Shown piece after piece: positions 1-8,896 of a stretch of DNA of 15,647 nt. The notes below the pieces were generated by a model that was not told the DNA's origin, ran no database searches, and saw only the letters and a program-made list of their open reading frames with translations. Both the position numbers and the translations under genes were made by a program. Source of the DNA: Pseudomonadota bacterium (lineage in GTDB: Bacteria > Myxococcota > Polyangia > Polyangiales > Polyangiaceae). Where the stretch lies: positions 1 to 15,647 of the forward strand of contig JAEZYO010000149.1 in the NCBI GenBank assembly GCA_023419055.1, written 5' to 3'. Within the stretch, counting starts at the first letter, position 1; every line of letters starts with the position of its first letter.

Positions 1-956
1 GCGGTCTTGCCCGCGCCGTTGGGCCCGAGCAGGCCCAGGACCTCGCCGGCCCGCACGTCGACGGTGACGTCGTCGACGGCGACGAAGTCGCCGAACCGGC
101 GCGTCAAACCTTGGGCTTCGATCGCGACCTCGGCCTCCTCGGTGGCGCGCGGCGGGATGACCACCTGCTTGTGGCCTTGACGCTTTTCCTCCGGCAAGAG
201 CGCGATGAACGCCTTTTCGAGATCCTTCGTTCCCGTGCGCTCCATGAGCTCCGCGGGCGAGCCGGTAGCGAGCACCTTTCCGCCGTCCATCGCGACGAGC
301 CAGTCCCACTCCTCGGCCTCGTCCATGTAGGCCGTCGAGATCACGACGCTCATTCCGGGGCGCTCGGCGCGGATCTGGTCGATGAGCGTCCAGAACTGCC
401 GGCGTGAGAGCGGGTCGACCCCCGTCGTCGGCTCGTCCAGGATCAAGAGATCTGGATCGTGGACGAGCGCGCCGCACAGGCCGACCTTCTGCTTCATGCC
501 GCCGGAGAGCTTGCCCGCCGGTCGCTCCGGAAACGGACCGAGCCCGGTCGCGTCGCGCAGCTGCTTCACGCGGATTCGTCGCTCACCGGGAGAGAGCCCG
601 AAGAGGCGCGCCATGAAGTCGACGTTGTCGTAGACGCTGAGCTCGAGGTAGAGGTTCTTGCCGAGACCCTGGGGCATGTAGGCGACGCGCGGCCCCACTT
701 CACGACGGTGCTTCACGTCTCCGATGTCGCCGCCGAGGACTTGGATCTTGCCCTCTTGCATCTTCTTCGAGCCGGCGATGAGCGCCATGAGCGTCGATTT
801 GCCGACCCCATCGGGCCCCACGATCCCGACCATGATGCCGCTCGGGATCTCGAGCGAGATGCCGTCGAGCGCGAGCGTCTTCTTGTAGCGATGCGTGACG
901 TTGTCGACCGTCACGACCGGCCCAGCCGAGGCGATCGAAAGTGCGGATGACTCCAT
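1..956 (-). CDS. RbbA/YhiH-like double-ABC transporter ATPase (partial, N-terminal 318 aa)
   Basis: The C-terminal part lies beyond the window. The ATG at 956-954 follows AGGAG with an 8-nt spacer. The first nucleotide-binding domain covers about residues 10-235: Walker [10 protein letters not shown] (47-55), signature LSGG (150-153) and Walker B LLILDEP (170-176) followed by TTGVD. A second ABC domain begins near residue 270 and the window ends inside its Walker A, GPNGAGKT. Two fused ABC domains, with Asp in the first P-loop, are typical of the RbbA/YhiH family, whose C-terminus usually carries an ABC-2 membrane domain that cannot be checked here. The gene starts 17 nt after an HlyD-type adaptor, as in the yhiI-rbbA-yhhJ arrangement, so it probably powers export from the inner membrane. 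ABC ATPase is certain. The RbbA subfamily is likely. The substrate is unknown. Confidence 0.9.
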   Translation of the reverse strand, partial: MESSALSIASAGPVVTVDNVTHRYKKTLALDGISLEIPSGIMVGIVGPDGVGKSTLMALIAGSKKMQEGKIQVLGGDIGDVKHRREVGPRVAYMPQGLGKNLYLELSVYDNVDFMARLFGLSPGERRIRVKQLRDATGLGPFPERPAGKLSGGMKQKVGLCGALVHDPDLLILDEPTTGVDPLSRRQFWTLIDQIRAERPGMSVVISTAYMDEAEEWDWLVAMDGGKVLATGSPAELMERTGTKDLEKAFIALLPEEKRQGHKQVVIPPRATEEAEVAIEAQGLTRRFGDFVAVDDVTVDVRAGEVLGLLGPNGAGKT

Positions 957-973
957 GGGCGAGGCTCCTGGCC

Positions 974-1993
974 TCACTCGATCGAGGCTGTCTTGGGCTG
1001 GACGGTCACTAGCCTCTGGAGCCGCTCCGGCCACACCGCCGAGTCGTCGATCTTCACGTACCCGACGCCGCGAATGCCGGTCTTGATGCGCTCGAGGTAC
1101 TGCGCGACGAGCTCTTTCGGTAGCTGGATCTTCACTCGAAACATCAGCTTCTCGCGCTCGCTCTTGGTCTCGACCTGCTTGGGCGTGAACTGCGCCTCGG
1201 GCGAGACGAAGCTCACTTTCCCGGCGACCGCGTGGTCGGGGTCGTAGTCGACCATGATGCGCGCCTCCGCGCCGATCTTCACCTTCGCCGCCTGCTCTGC
1301 CGGCAGGAAGATCTCCATGTAGACGTCCTCCAGGTTCACGAGCGTCAGCGCCTTGCCACCCGCGGCGAGGACCTCCCCCGGTTCGGCCAGGCGATAGAGC
1401 ACGCGGCCCGTGACGGGCGACAGGAGTGTCGCGTCCGCGATGCGGGTCTGAATCGTCGCGACCTGGGCTTCGGCGACTTCGACCTGCTGCTTGGCGGTCT
1501 TCAGCATGGCTTCCGTCTCGGCGAGGCTCGCCTTGGAGGTCTCGAGTTTCGTCTTTCGCACGTCGAGCTCGCGCTGGGAGCCGGCGTTCTCCGCAACGAG
1601 GTTCTCGGACCGCTCGGCCTCGACCTCCGCGAGATCGATCTCGCTCTTTTGCTTCGTGATCGCCGCGCTCGCCACGGCGAGGCGCTCCTTGGCCGCGAGC
1701 ACGGCGGCCTGCGCCTCGGCCATTTCCGCTTCGATCGTGACCGTGTCGAGCCGCACGAGGAGCTGACCCGGCTTCACGAAGTCGCCCTCGTCGACCAGGA
1801 TCTCCCTTACCCTGAGGGGTTCCCGCGCCGCGACGTCGAGGAGCTTCGCCTCGAGTCGACCGTTGCCCGAGACGATGCCCTCGGGAAGCGCCGCCTGCTT
1901 CGCCTTCCAGTACCGAACGCCGAAGAACGCCGCCACTCCGACGACGACCAGCGGGATGATCCACTTGAGTGACCGTTTCGAGATCTTCGGCAT
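974..1993 (-). CDS. HlyD-family periplasmic adaptor (membrane fusion protein, YhiI-like)
   Basis: This 339-aa protein would bridge an inner-membrane exporter and an outer-membrane channel. It has a basic N-terminus, one membrane anchor at about residues 10-27 ([16 protein letters not shown]), and a lipoyl/barrel-sandwich half with the typical [15 protein letters not shown] motif near 70-85. A long Ala/Glu-rich alpha-hairpin coiled coil follows (about 90-185). The second lipoyl half is [19 protein letters not shown], then a beta-barrel region. The ATG is preceded by TAGGAACTC, and this ribosome site overlaps the stop codon of the upstream nodT-like gene, suggesting translational coupling. Length and domain order are normal for the family. 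Genes for the channel (upstream) and ATPase (downstream) complete a tripartite pump. The exported compound is unknown. Confidence 0.92.
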   Translation of the reverse strand: MPKISKRSLKWIIPLVVVGVAAFFGVRYWKAKQAALPEGIVSGNGRLEAKLLDVAAREPLRVREILVDEGDFVKPGQLLVRLDTVTIEAEMAEAQAAVLAAKERLAVASAAITKQKSEIDLAEVEAERSENLVAENAGSQRELDVRKTKLETSKASLAETEAMLKTAKQQVEVAEAQVATIQTRIADATLLSPVTGRVLYRLAEPGEVLAAGGKALTLVNLEDVYMEIFLPAEQAAKVKIGAEARIMVDYDPDHAVAGKVSFVSPEAQFTPKQVETKSEREKLMFRVKIQLPKELVAQYLERIKTGIRGVGYVKIDDSAVWPERLQRLVTVQPKTASIE

Positions 1994-2002
1994 GATGAGT
2001 TC

Positions 2003-3571
2003 CTACTTTTCCCCCTGGGGTGGGCTCGCATCCTTCTCGGGTCCGCGCGGCTCGGACAGCATGTCGCCCCAGTCCGTGCGCTCCTTCATCTCCCGCTGCA
2101 TCGGTTCGGGCACGAACGCCTTGCCTCGGCTGAACTCCCAGCCTCCGCCGAGCGCCTTGTAGACGGCGATCCAGCTCGTCGCGACGGAAGAGCGCACCTC
2201 CGCCAGGTTGTTCTGCTCTTGCAAGAGCGAGCGTTGCGCGTCGAGCACACGCTGGTAGTCCTCCGCGCCTTCGCGGTACTGGATCAGCGCGAGCTCTTCG
2301 GCGCGCTGGGCCGCTTTCACGGCTGCCTCCCGCGAGAGCAGCGCTTCTCGTGAGTTCACGAAGCCCACGAGCGAGTCCTCCACCTCCTGCGCGGCCTGGA
2401 GCACGGTGTTCTGATACTGGACGAGCAGCTGCTGGAAGCGCGCGTCCTCGACTCGCACACCGTTCTTCAAGCGACCGTAGTTGAAGAACGGCCAGACGAT
2501 GCGCGGGCCGACCGAGTAGAAGAGCGCATCGCCGGAGAACAGGTTGTGCGAGCCCGGGCCCACGCTGTTCGCCTGGAGCCCGACCTCGCCGAAGATCGAG
2601 AAGCTCGGGTAGAGCTCGGATTTCGCGATGCCGATCCTGGCGCACTGCGCGGCGGCGTTGAGCTCGGCGCTGCGGATGTCCGGGCGACGGCGCAAGAGCT
2701 CGGCGGGTACGGTGACCGCCACCTGTTCTGGCGCTTTCGGGATTTCCTTGGGCCCGGCGAGCAGCGGGTCGAACGTCGCGACGGGCTGCCCGAGCAACGT
2801 CCCGAGCGCATTTTGTGCTTGCTCTAGATCGCGTCGAAGGTCCGGGATCGTGGCTCGCGTGCTCTCGAGCAGCGCGGTCGCTTGGGCGACGTCGAGCTCG
2901 GAGGTGGCGCCGTTGCGAAAGTGAGCGTCCGCGATTCGAAGGCCCTCTTCCTGAAGCGTCACGTTCTGCTGGGCTTGCTCGACCAGCACCTGAAAGGTCC
3001 GGATCACGGCGTAAGTGCGCGCGACCTCGGCGGTGAGTGACACCAGCACGTCGCGATAGTCGGCGACCGACGCGAGGAGGCCCGCTGCTTCGGCCTCGAC
3101 ACCGCGCCGGTACTTGCCCCAGAGGTCGAGCTCCCAGGTCGCGTCGAACCCGAGCTCGTAGTCGAAGAAGTTGCGGTCGACGTTGAAGGCCAGAGCCTTC
3201 TGTTTCGTCACTCCGACCGCCCCGCCACGGCCGTAGACCACCTGGGACTGCGGGAACTGCTGGCCCGTCGCGATAGCCAGTCGCGCGCGCGACTCTGCGA
3301 TGCGTAGGCCTGCGATCTGAAGCGGCAAGTTCTGCCGGTAGGCGAGGTCGATCAAGCGGTCGAGCGCCGGATCGTTGAACGCCTTCCACCAGCGGCTGTC
3401 GGTGGGCGTCTGGGTCGCGACGCGCGCGTTCTTCCCCTCTCGCCAGCTCGGAGCGACGGGAGCCTGGGGCTTCTTGAAGTCGGGACCCACCGTGCAGCCA
3501 GCGAGCGCAGAGGAGAGCACGAGCGCAGCGGCCAGGCCGCTCCGCGAGCGCTTTGACGTGGCGCTGCTCAT
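2003..3571 (-). CDS. NodT/OprM-type RND-like outer-membrane efflux lipoprotein
   Basis: A 522-aa TolC-like outer-membrane channel subunit. The ATG at 3571 is chosen over an upstream in-frame start because it begins a lipoprotein signal peptide: a basic N-terminus, a hydrophobic stretch, and lipobox LAGC with the acylated Cys at residue 26, then TVGPDFKKP, the hallmark start of mature NodT-family proteins. Two OEP repeats follow, with motifs such as [22 protein letters not shown] and [10 protein letters not shown] and the C-terminal [20 protein letters not shown]. The start overlaps the stop of the acetate kinase gene as ATGA, so the two are probably translationally coupled. A tripartite role with the downstream adaptor and ABC ATPase is inferred from order. 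Family call very sure; substrate unknown. Confidence 0.94.
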   Translation of the reverse strand: MSSATSKRSRSGLAAALVLSSALAGCTVGPDFKKPQAPVAPSWREGKNARVATQTPTDSRWWKAFNDPALDRLIDLAYRQNLPLQIAGLRIAESRARLAIATGQQFPQSQVVYGRGGAVGVTKQKALAFNVDRNFFDYELGFDATWELDLWGKYRRGVEAEAAGLLASVADYRDVLVSLTAEVARTYAVIRTFQVLVEQAQQNVTLQEEGLRIADAHFRNGATSELDVAQATALLESTRATIPDLRRDLEQAQNALGTLLGQPVATFDPLLAGPKEIPKAPEQVAVTVPAELLRRRPDIRSAELNAAAQCARIGIAKSELYPSFSIFGEVGLQANSVGPGSHNLFSGDALFYSVGPRIVWPFFNYGRLKNGVRVEDARFQQLLVQYQNTVLQAAQEVEDSLVGFVNSREALLSREAAVKAAQRAEELALIQYREGAEDYQRVLDAQRSLLQEQNNLAEVRSSVATSWIAVYKALGGGWEFSRGKAFVPEPMQREMKERTDWGDMLSEPRGPEKDASPPQGEK

Positions 3572-4758
3572 CGGTTCCCGCCCTTCAGAAGTCTCAGCGT
3601 GTGCTCTGCGATCACGAGTTCCTCGTTCGTCGGAATGACCCAGACCGCGACGCGGCTGGTTCGGCTGCTGATGAGTGGGGCCCCGTCCCTGTTCGCGCCG
3701 GAGTCGAGCTCGAGCCCGAGCCACTCCGAACGGCCGCAGATGCGCGCCCGCATCTCCGCGCTGTTCTCACCGATCCCCGCGGTGAAGACCAATGCATCGA
3801 GGCCTCCCAGGGCGGCGGTGAGCGAACCGAGCTCCCGCGCGACCCGGTAAGCGAAGTAGTCGAGCGCCAGAGCCGCGTCGGGTTCGGGGGACGCGAGTAG
3901 CGTAGGTACGTCGTTCGAGATCCCCGACAAGCCGAGCAGACCCGACTGCTGGTAGAGTAGCTGCTCGATTTCGTCGAGCGACAGTTTGCGCTCCCGAGCG
4001 AGGTAGAGGACGACGCCTGGATCGAGTGCGCCGGAGCGCGTACCCATGGGCAGGCCCTCGAGCGCCGTGAAGCCGAAAGTCGTGGCGACGCTCTTACCGC
4101 CCTGCATCGCGCACATCGATGCGCCGCTGCCGAGGTGGGCGACGACGACGCGAAGGGGCGCGAGCTCGGGCGCGACCTCGGCGAACTTGCGGGCGATGTA
4201 TTCGTACGAGAGCCCGTGGAAGCCGTAGCGGAGCACCCCCTCGTCGAAGAAGCGCTTCGGTAGCCCGTAGAGCTTCGCTAGCGTCGGCTGCGTCGCGTGA
4301 AACGCCGTGTCGAAGCAGGCGACCTGGGGCAGGCTCGGCGAGGAACGCAGCAGCTGCCGGATCGGGGCGAGGTGATGCGGCTGGTGGAGCGGCGCGAGCG
4401 GTGACAGCCTTTCGAGTCTTGAAAGGACGCTCGTGTCCACGCGGACCGGCTCCGTGTACTCGACGCCGCCGTGGGCGACTCGGTGCCCCACGGCGACGAG
4501 GGCGATCCGGGCGGCTTCCTCTCGGCGCAGAAAAGACGAGAGGAACTCGAGGCAGGCGCCTTGATCGCGCCCCTCGGAACCTTGGAGCTCGCGCGAAGCG
4601 ATGGTCGTGCCCGCGCCATCCTGGACGGTGAAGTGAGGCTTCGTTCCTATCCCCGCGATGCGGCCTTTCAAGCGGAGTGCAGGTGTGCCTTCGACGGCGA
4701 GCACCTGAAACTTCAGGCTCGATGATCCGGCGTTGAGCACCAGAACGGCGTCCTTCAC
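3568..4758 (-). CDS. ackA: Acetate/propionate kinase
   Basis: Interconverts acetyl phosphate (or propionyl phosphate) plus ADP with acetate plus ATP in the cytoplasm. With the GTG start at 4758 it is 396 aa, normal for AckA. This start overlaps the pta stop as GTGA and has GGGGAG 9 nt upstream; the longer in-frame extension is unlike AckA. Visible active-site residues correspond to those of the Methanosarcina enzyme: N9 in [12 protein letters not shown]93 in GHRVAHGG, D150 in FDTAFH, H181 in YGFHGLS, R241 in MGTRSG and E380 in PTNEE. The nucleotide segments HLGSGAS and FTAGIGEN are also present. It sits between pta and the nodT-like channel gene and overlaps both by 4 bp. Substrate preference (acetate, propionate or butyrate) cannot be read from sequence alone. 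Confidence 0.95.
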   Translation of the reverse strand: MKDAVLVLNAGSSSLKFQVLAVEGTPALRLKGRIAGIGTKPHFTVQDGAGTTIASRELQGSEGRDQGACLEFLSSFLRREEAARIALVAVGHRVAHGGVEYTEPVRVDTSVLSRLERLSPLAPLHQPHHLAPIRQLLRSSPSLPQVACFDTAFHATQPTLAKLYGLPKRFFDEGVLRYGFHGLSYEYIARKFAEVAPELAPLRVVVAHLGSGASMCAMQGGKSVATTFGFTALEGLPMGTRSGALDPGVVLYLARERKLSLDEIEQLLYQQSGLLGLSGISNDVPTLLASPEPDAALALDYFAYRVARELGSLTAALGGLDALVFTAGIGENSAEMRARICGRSEWLGLELDSGANRDGAPLISSRTSRVAVWVIPTNEELVIAEHTLRLLKGGNR

Positions 4759-6197
4759 GAGGTCTTGCTCCCCGGGTCGGCAACGGGCACGCCGCGCCTC
4801 CGGCCTTCCGCCACGAGCTTCAGCACCGCGCACGAGGCGAGGCGGCTCCGAACGGTATCCGCGCGGCTCGTGAGCACGACGGGAACGCGCGTGCCGAGCA
4901 CGATGCCTGCCGCTTCGGCGCCCGCGAGGTACTGGAGCTGTTTGGCCAGCATGTTCCCTGCCTCCAGATCGGGCGCGAGCAGGATATCGGCCTGACCAGC
5001 CACCGGGGACGTGATCTTCTTCGTGGCAGCGGCTTGCGCGCTGATGGCGTTGTCGAAGGCGAGCGGTCCGTCGAGGACGCCGCCCTCGATCTGCCCGCGT
5101 TCCGCCATCTTGCAGAGCGCGGCCGCGTCGAGCGTCGCGGGCATCTTGGAGTTCACGGTCTCGACCCCGGCCAAGATGGCGACCTTGGGAGTCGCGACGC
5201 CGAGGAGCTGGAGGAGATCGATCGCGTTCCTGAGGATGTCGGCCTTGTCCTCCAGCGTCGGCGCGATGTTGATCGCGGCGTCCGTAATGACGAGGAGCCG
5301 CGGATAGCTCGGCACGTCGAGCACGAACGCGTGGCTCACACGCCGCGCGGTGCGAAGCCCGGTCGCCGAGGGCACGATCGCGCCCATGAGCTCGTCGGTG
5401 TGGAGGCTGCCCTTCATGAGCGCGTCGACCTCGCCGGCACGCGCCAGCGCGACCGCGGCGGACGCCGCGGCGTGGCTATGCTCCGTGGTGACGATCCGGT
5501 ACGGGGACAAGTCGACGCCTTCGCGCTCCGCGACCGCGCGGATCTTCGCCTCGGGACCGACCAAAACAGGTTCGATGAGGCCGCGCTCCGCCGCCTCGAG
5601 CGGCCCGAGCAGGGCTTGTCGTTCGCAAGGGTGCACGATCGCGCAGACCACCTTGGGGAGTCCTTCACAGCGCTGGAGCAGGCGCGCGAAAGCATCGTTG
5701 CGACGGATCACGATCTCCGGCGTCACGAGCTGGCTTTCGGTCTTCTTCTCGGTCGGTGCCGACACCGTCACGGTTCCGGTGACGAGCTCTCGATCCTTCG
5801 AGTGGATCCGACAGTCGAAGACGATCGCGTGATCGTGGGGACGCTTTTCGTGGGCGGTGATGGTCGCCGTCAGCTCGTCCTTCTCGCTGAATTGCCCCCG
5901 GAACTTGAGGTTCTGCTCCAAGATGGTGGTGCCCGGTCCCGGCAACCGGCGGCAGAGCAAGGTCGAAAGCACCGCCTCGGCGCCGACGGATCTCGCGCTG
6001 GCACCATCGCCGTTCGCTTCCGAGCCGTCCGACTGGTCGAGCTGGAACGGGTCTGCGTCACCCGACATGAGGGCGAGAGCTTCGATCTCGATCGGCGTCA
6101 AATGGCGAGACAAGGTGAGCGTCTCGCCCACCTGGATTTCTTCGTAGGTCCGGTTGTCGAAGGAGGGCATGCGGTGCCTAGGTTCAGGGACGTTCAC
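4755..6197 (-). CDS. pta: Bifunctional MaoC-like / phosphate acetyltransferase fusion
   Basis: 480 aa from a GTG at 6197 that overlaps the upstream gene's stop as GTGA. An ATG at 6170 (residue 10, MPSFDNRTYEEIQVG) is a good alternative start, and neither has a strong ribosome site. Residues about 15-150 form a MaoC/hot-dog domain (motifs MSGDADPFQLD and LPGPGT). Residues about 180-470 form the PTA domain that exchanges CoA for phosphate on acyl-CoA, with motifs ALMKGSLHTDELM, VLDVPSYPRLLVITDAA and ILLAPDLEAGNML. The MaoC motif normally reads GDxNPxHxD; here Asn is Asp and the catalytic His is Gln52, so hydratase activity is doubtful. MaoC-PTA fusions next to ackA and DUF3141 genes are a known arrangement. 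The product acyl phosphate would feed the overlapping ackA. Confidence 0.9.
   Translation of the reverse strand: MNVPEPRHRMPSFDNRTYEEIQVGETLTLSRHLTPIEIEALALMSGDADPFQLDQSDGSEANGDGASARSVGAEAVLSTLLCRRLPGPGTTILEQNLKFRGQFSEKDELTATITAHEKRPHDHAIVFDCRIHSKDRELVTGTVTVSAPTEKKTESQLVTPEIVIRRNDAFARLLQRCEGLPKVVCAIVHPCERQALLGPLEAAERGLIEPVLVGPEAKIRAVAEREGVDLSPYRIVTTEHSHAAASAAVALARAGEVDALMKGSLHTDELMGAIVPSATGLRTARRVSHAFVLDVPSYPRLLVITDAAINIAPTLEDKADILRNAIDLLQLLGVATPKVAILAGVETVNSKMPATLDAAALCKMAERGQIEGGVLDGPLAFDNAISAQAAATKKITSPVAGQADILLAPDLEAGNMLAKQLQYLAGAEAAGIVLGTRVPVVLTSRADTVRSRLASCAVLKLVAEGRRRGVPVADPGSKTS
4768..4773 (-). promoter_or_regulatory. Ribosome binding site deciding the GTG start of ackA
   Basis: The minus strand reads GGGGAG, 9 nt before the GTG at 4758. 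It lies inside the last codons of the pta gene and supports re-initiation at the GTGA overlap rather than the longer in-frame ORF. Confidence 0.6.
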
Positions 6198-8491
6198 GCG
6201 GCCAAGAGGACTTTGCGGATGCGCGTCACCATCTCGAGCTGGTCGGGAGTCGGATCACCCACGAGCTCTCGGTCGCTCGCGATCCGATCGAGGACCAGGA
6301 GGAAGCGCTCGCGGTCCGGTGGATCGGCGAGGAGCTCCGGTAACGTGTGGAGCGCGCGCTCGGGCTCGAACTCGACGATGATGTCCTGCTCGGAGCGCAC
6401 GAGTTTCCAGTCGTGGACCGAGAGCTCCGGTAAGAGCTCCGCGTACTCCTTGGCGAGCGCTGCCCTCCGATCCAGACGCGCCAGCGGGATCGGCGCGCCC
6501 TTGCGTTCGAGGAGCTCTGCAGCGCGCGCCAGCGCCGCCGGGTAGCCACCCGCTTCGATCGCGTCGAGCGCGGACTTGACGAAAGGCAGCGCGCGCGGAT
6601 CGGACGGCAGCTGCTGGGGCCTTTCACCGCGGATGCGGTCAGCGAAGTAGAGCGGCAAGAGCGCTCCGTAGGTTTCGAAGAACAGGAGCTCGCTCGTCGC
6701 GTCTCGGAGATCCCGATAGTAGTCGAGCGACGCGCTGAAGAGCCCGGCGAAGGTTCGCTCCCACTTTTGCCAGGGGTGCTCCGCACCGACGGTGTGGCGC
6801 TGCGACTTGATCGCGTCGGCAAGGGGCTCGAGAAAAGAGAGCCAGGGGTTCAGATCCGAGACCGCCCAGCGTTGAGCCCGCAGCGGGTGGAGCTGCCGTC
6901 CGAGACGCGCGGCGAGCTCGTTCGCTCCCGAGCGTACGAGCGGTTGCGCGAAGATCTCGTAGGCCCTTTGATTGAAGTCGGAGAGGGCCGCCACGAGCGC
7001 AAAGGGCTTCTCGTCGACGCGCTTGAAGCGATTCAGCCGCGGCACGATCTCCTCGAGGCGATGCTCGATGAACGAGATCGCATACTCGGTGCTCCCGTCT
7101 TCGCGCTTGTTCTCGTCGATTTGCATGCCGTACAGGCCCGGCGGGAGCGCCTCGATCGAGTCGAGCACCGAGACCAGCTGCGTGTGCTCGCGCCGCGCCA
7201 CCTTCCCGGAAACGAAGAGCCCGAGGTGCCCTGCGGTGCGATGGAGCAAGCCGACGATGACCTGGCCGCGCGCCTTGATCTCCTCCGTGCTGCGGTAAAC
7301 GTCGGCCACCCAGTTGAAGGCTTGCTGTGGCGGCGTGATGTTGTCGCCGAGCGAGGCGAACATGACGATGGGGCACTGCACTTCGCGCAGGTCGAACGGC
7401 TCCGTCCCCGCCGCCTTCCTGCCGGAGGTCCAGAGCTCGTTGCCGACGAACAAGTTCTGCGTGATCCATTCGATCTCGCTCTGGTTCATCAGATAGAACC
7501 CGCCCCACCAGCGCTCGAACTCGAGGAAGCGCGGCGGCTCGCGGTCGATGTTGGCGAAGAGCCGATAGTACTTGTCGAAGTAGGTGTTGGCGGGGTCGAG
7601 GCTCTCGAAGTTCTGCACGAGCCAGGCGCCGTCGAAGAGCCCGTTGCCCGCATCCGAGACGAAGGAGCCGAGCCAGGTGCCACCGAGCAGGCCACCCACG
7701 TAGCGCATCGGGTTATTGCCTTCGCCTTCGCTCCAGGCCCCTCCCCAGTAGGACATCGGCGCGCCGTTGATGACCAGCGCACCGGTGTCCTCGGGCTTCG
7801 ACGCGGCGAGCATCATCGCTGCCCAGCCGCCCTGACAGTTGCCCACGATCACCGGCTTCGGGCTGTTCGGGTGCAGCTCTCGCACGTGACGTACGAAGAG
7901 CTGCTCCGCCGCGCACACGTCGAGCAGCGTCTGCTCCGGTTCCGGCACCGGGTAAAAGATCACGAAGTACACCGGGTGTCCCGCGCGCAGGGCGACGCCC
8001 ACCTGGGAGTCGTCCTTGAAGCCGCCGATACCCGGCCCGTGCCCCGCGCGTGGATCGACGATGACGTAGGGCCTCCGCCGCTCGTCGAGCGTCACCCCGG
8101 GCGGTGGTTGGATTTTCACGAGCGCGTAGTTGGCCGGGCGCTCGAAGGTTCTCGCGTCGAGCACCACCTCGTAGTCGAAGTGAAGGACCGGTGGCTTGCC
8201 CTCGAGCTCGTGCTCGACGAACTGAGTGCCACGCTGCCGGAGCGTGTCCCAGAAGAGCAGGCTTCGCTGGCAGAGGTCGACCGCGTAGTCGCCGAAGCTC
8301 GTTGAGAGCTGCCAGGGGAGGAGCGGAGACCAGGCGTCGGCAAGGTTGGTGTCGAACGTTCGCTTGACCTTCTGGGCGTACTGTTCGCGGGCGTGTCGGG
8401 CGCGATGACGGAAGACGCGGAGCACACGAGCGTGAATGTCGGCGCTCCGGAGGAGCGGAGTCGCTGTGTCGGGCCTCGTCGCATCGGACAT
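6194..8491 (-). CDS. DUF3141 PhaC-like alpha/beta hydrolase
   Basis: 765 aa from the ATG at 8491, which follows GGAG with a 6-nt spacer. A longer in-frame extension to 8614 is Arg-rich and rejected. The central alpha/beta-hydrolase core (about 105-435) carries a PhaC-like box GNCQGG with Cys219 as probable nucleophile, an acid loop FASLGDNITPP (Asp383) and GHLGLFVSG (His422), matching the Cys-Asp-His triad of PHA synthases and depolymerases. The about 330-residue C-terminal helical region is unrecognised. The family is often next to MaoC-pta and ackA genes, but I know of no settled activity. It is the first gene of the minus-strand operon. Possible roles, as inference: transfer or hydrolysis of hydroxyacyl groups feeding pta-ackA. 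It is not a canonical PHB synthase, given its length and box. Confidence 0.88.
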   Translation of the reverse strand: MSDATRPDTATPLLRSADIHARVLRVFRHRARHAREQYAQKVKRTFDTNLADAWSPLLPWQLSTSFGDYAVDLCQRSLLFWDTLRQRGTQFVEHELEGKPPVLHFDYEVVLDARTFERPANYALVKIQPPPGVTLDERRRPYVIVDPRAGHGPGIGGFKDDSQVGVALRAGHPVYFVIFYPVPEPEQTLLDVCAAEQLFVRHVRELHPNSPKPVIVGNCQGGWAAMMLAASKPEDTGALVINGAPMSYWGGAWSEGEGNNPMRYVGGLLGGTWLGSFVSDAGNGLFDGAWLVQNFESLDPANTYFDKYYRLFANIDREPPRFLEFERWWGGFYLMNQSEIEWITQNLFVGNELWTSGRKAAGTEPFDLREVQCPIVMFASLGDNITPPQQAFNWVADVYRSTEEIKARGQVIVGLLHRTAGHLGLFVSGKVARREHTQLVSVLDSIEALPPGLYGMQIDENKREDGSTEYAISFIEHRLEEIVPRLNRFKRVDEKPFALVAALSDFNQRAYEIFAQPLVRSGANELAARLGRQLHPLRAQRWAVSDLNPWLSFLEPLADAIKSQRHTVGAEHPWQKWERTFAGLFSASLDYYRDLRDATSELLFFETYGALLPLYFADRIRGERPQQLPSDPRALPFVKSALDAIEAGGYPAALARAAELLERKGAPIPLARLDRRAALAKEYAELLPELSVHDWKLVRSEQDIIVEFEPERALHTLPELLADPPDRERFLLVLDRIASDRELVGDPTPDQLEMVTRIRKVLLAA

Positions 8492-8573
8492 GGTCTTCTC
8501 CGCGGTTCCGTGTCGAGATGGCGACGCTTCGATGGACCTCGTGCGTTGCCGCCGCCGTCGTGCGCGCAGCCAC

Positions 8574-8589
8574 TGCAAGGAGCAAACCA
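8574..8589 (-). promoter_or_regulatory. Candidate sigma-54 promoter of the DUF3141-pta-ackA-efflux operon
   Basis: The minus strand reads TGGTTTGCTCCTTGCA, with the invariant GG and GC separated by exactly 10 nt and a good TTGCA -12 half. The -24 half is weaker (TGGTTTG against TGGCACG). The predicted start is near 8563, giving a leader of about 70 nt. GG-N10-GC occurs often by chance in GC-rich DNA. Confidence 0.35.
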
Positions 8590-8772
8590 TTTGGGCCGAA
8601 GTAAAGGCGCGCACCCGGACGTCGACGCGTCGTGCTCGTGAAACTTCCGCGATCCCACCAAACCGGCGCGCTCGCGCGCGAGTTCATACGGCGTACGGCT
8701 CGCAGCCCGTGCCCGGGTCGCGCGCGCGTCGTCGACCCGTCACTCGCCTCGGCCCGAGCTCGGGTGACGAAG

Positions 8773-8787
8773 TGTCGCGTTGCGACA
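8773..8787. promoter_or_regulatory. Perfect inverted repeat, candidate operator or enhancer
   Basis: TGTCGC-GTT-GCGACA has perfect 6-bp arms. It lies roughly 200 bp upstream of the sigma-54-like element for the minus-strand operon, a usual distance for an enhancer-binding-protein site, and about 110 bp upstream of the plus-strand gene start. Which gene it serves is not known. Confidence 0.35.
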
Positions 8788-8896
8788 AGGTGCCGCGCGA
8801 TGAACGGGTCTGCGTGGCGATCGCGTCTCGACCCCGACGATGGCGCTCGAAATCCCGCGTTGAAGGTAGCAAAGTCGTCGATCACCTTTCAGGATC

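Larger units (their letters stand above)
8492..8896. other. 405-bp divergent intergenic region
   Basis: No convincing gene is present; short ORFs here are Arg-rich low-complexity shadows. It separates the minus-strand operon from the plus-strand envelope pair. It holds the sigma-54-like element at 8574-8589, the 12-bp palindrome CCCGAGCTCGGG at 8753-8764 and the dyad TGTCGC-N3-GCGACA at 8773-8787. No clear promoter for the plus-strand genes could be assigned. Confidence 0.6.

Noticed and set aside
3572..3724. N-terminal extension of the nodT-like gene
   Set aside because: It would put a lipoprotein signal peptide in the middle of the protein; the ATG at 3571 gives a correct signal and lipobox.
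5034..6545. 503-aa plus-strand ORF
   Set aside because: Antisense to the MaoC-pta gene; Arg/His/Asp-rich with no family motif, typical of GC-rich shadow frames.
6767..8305. 512-aa plus-strand ORF
   Set aside because: Antisense to the DUF3141 gene, with low-complexity composition.
8492..8614. N-terminal extension of the DUF3141 gene
   Set aside because: Arg-rich, with no ribosome site; the ATG at 8491 has GGAG. The extension would also cover the sigma-54-like element.
8753..8764. Palindrome CCCGAGCTCGGG
   Set aside because: Perfect but made of the most common GC-rich words in this DNA; not followed by T-run, so no terminator or operator call is made.
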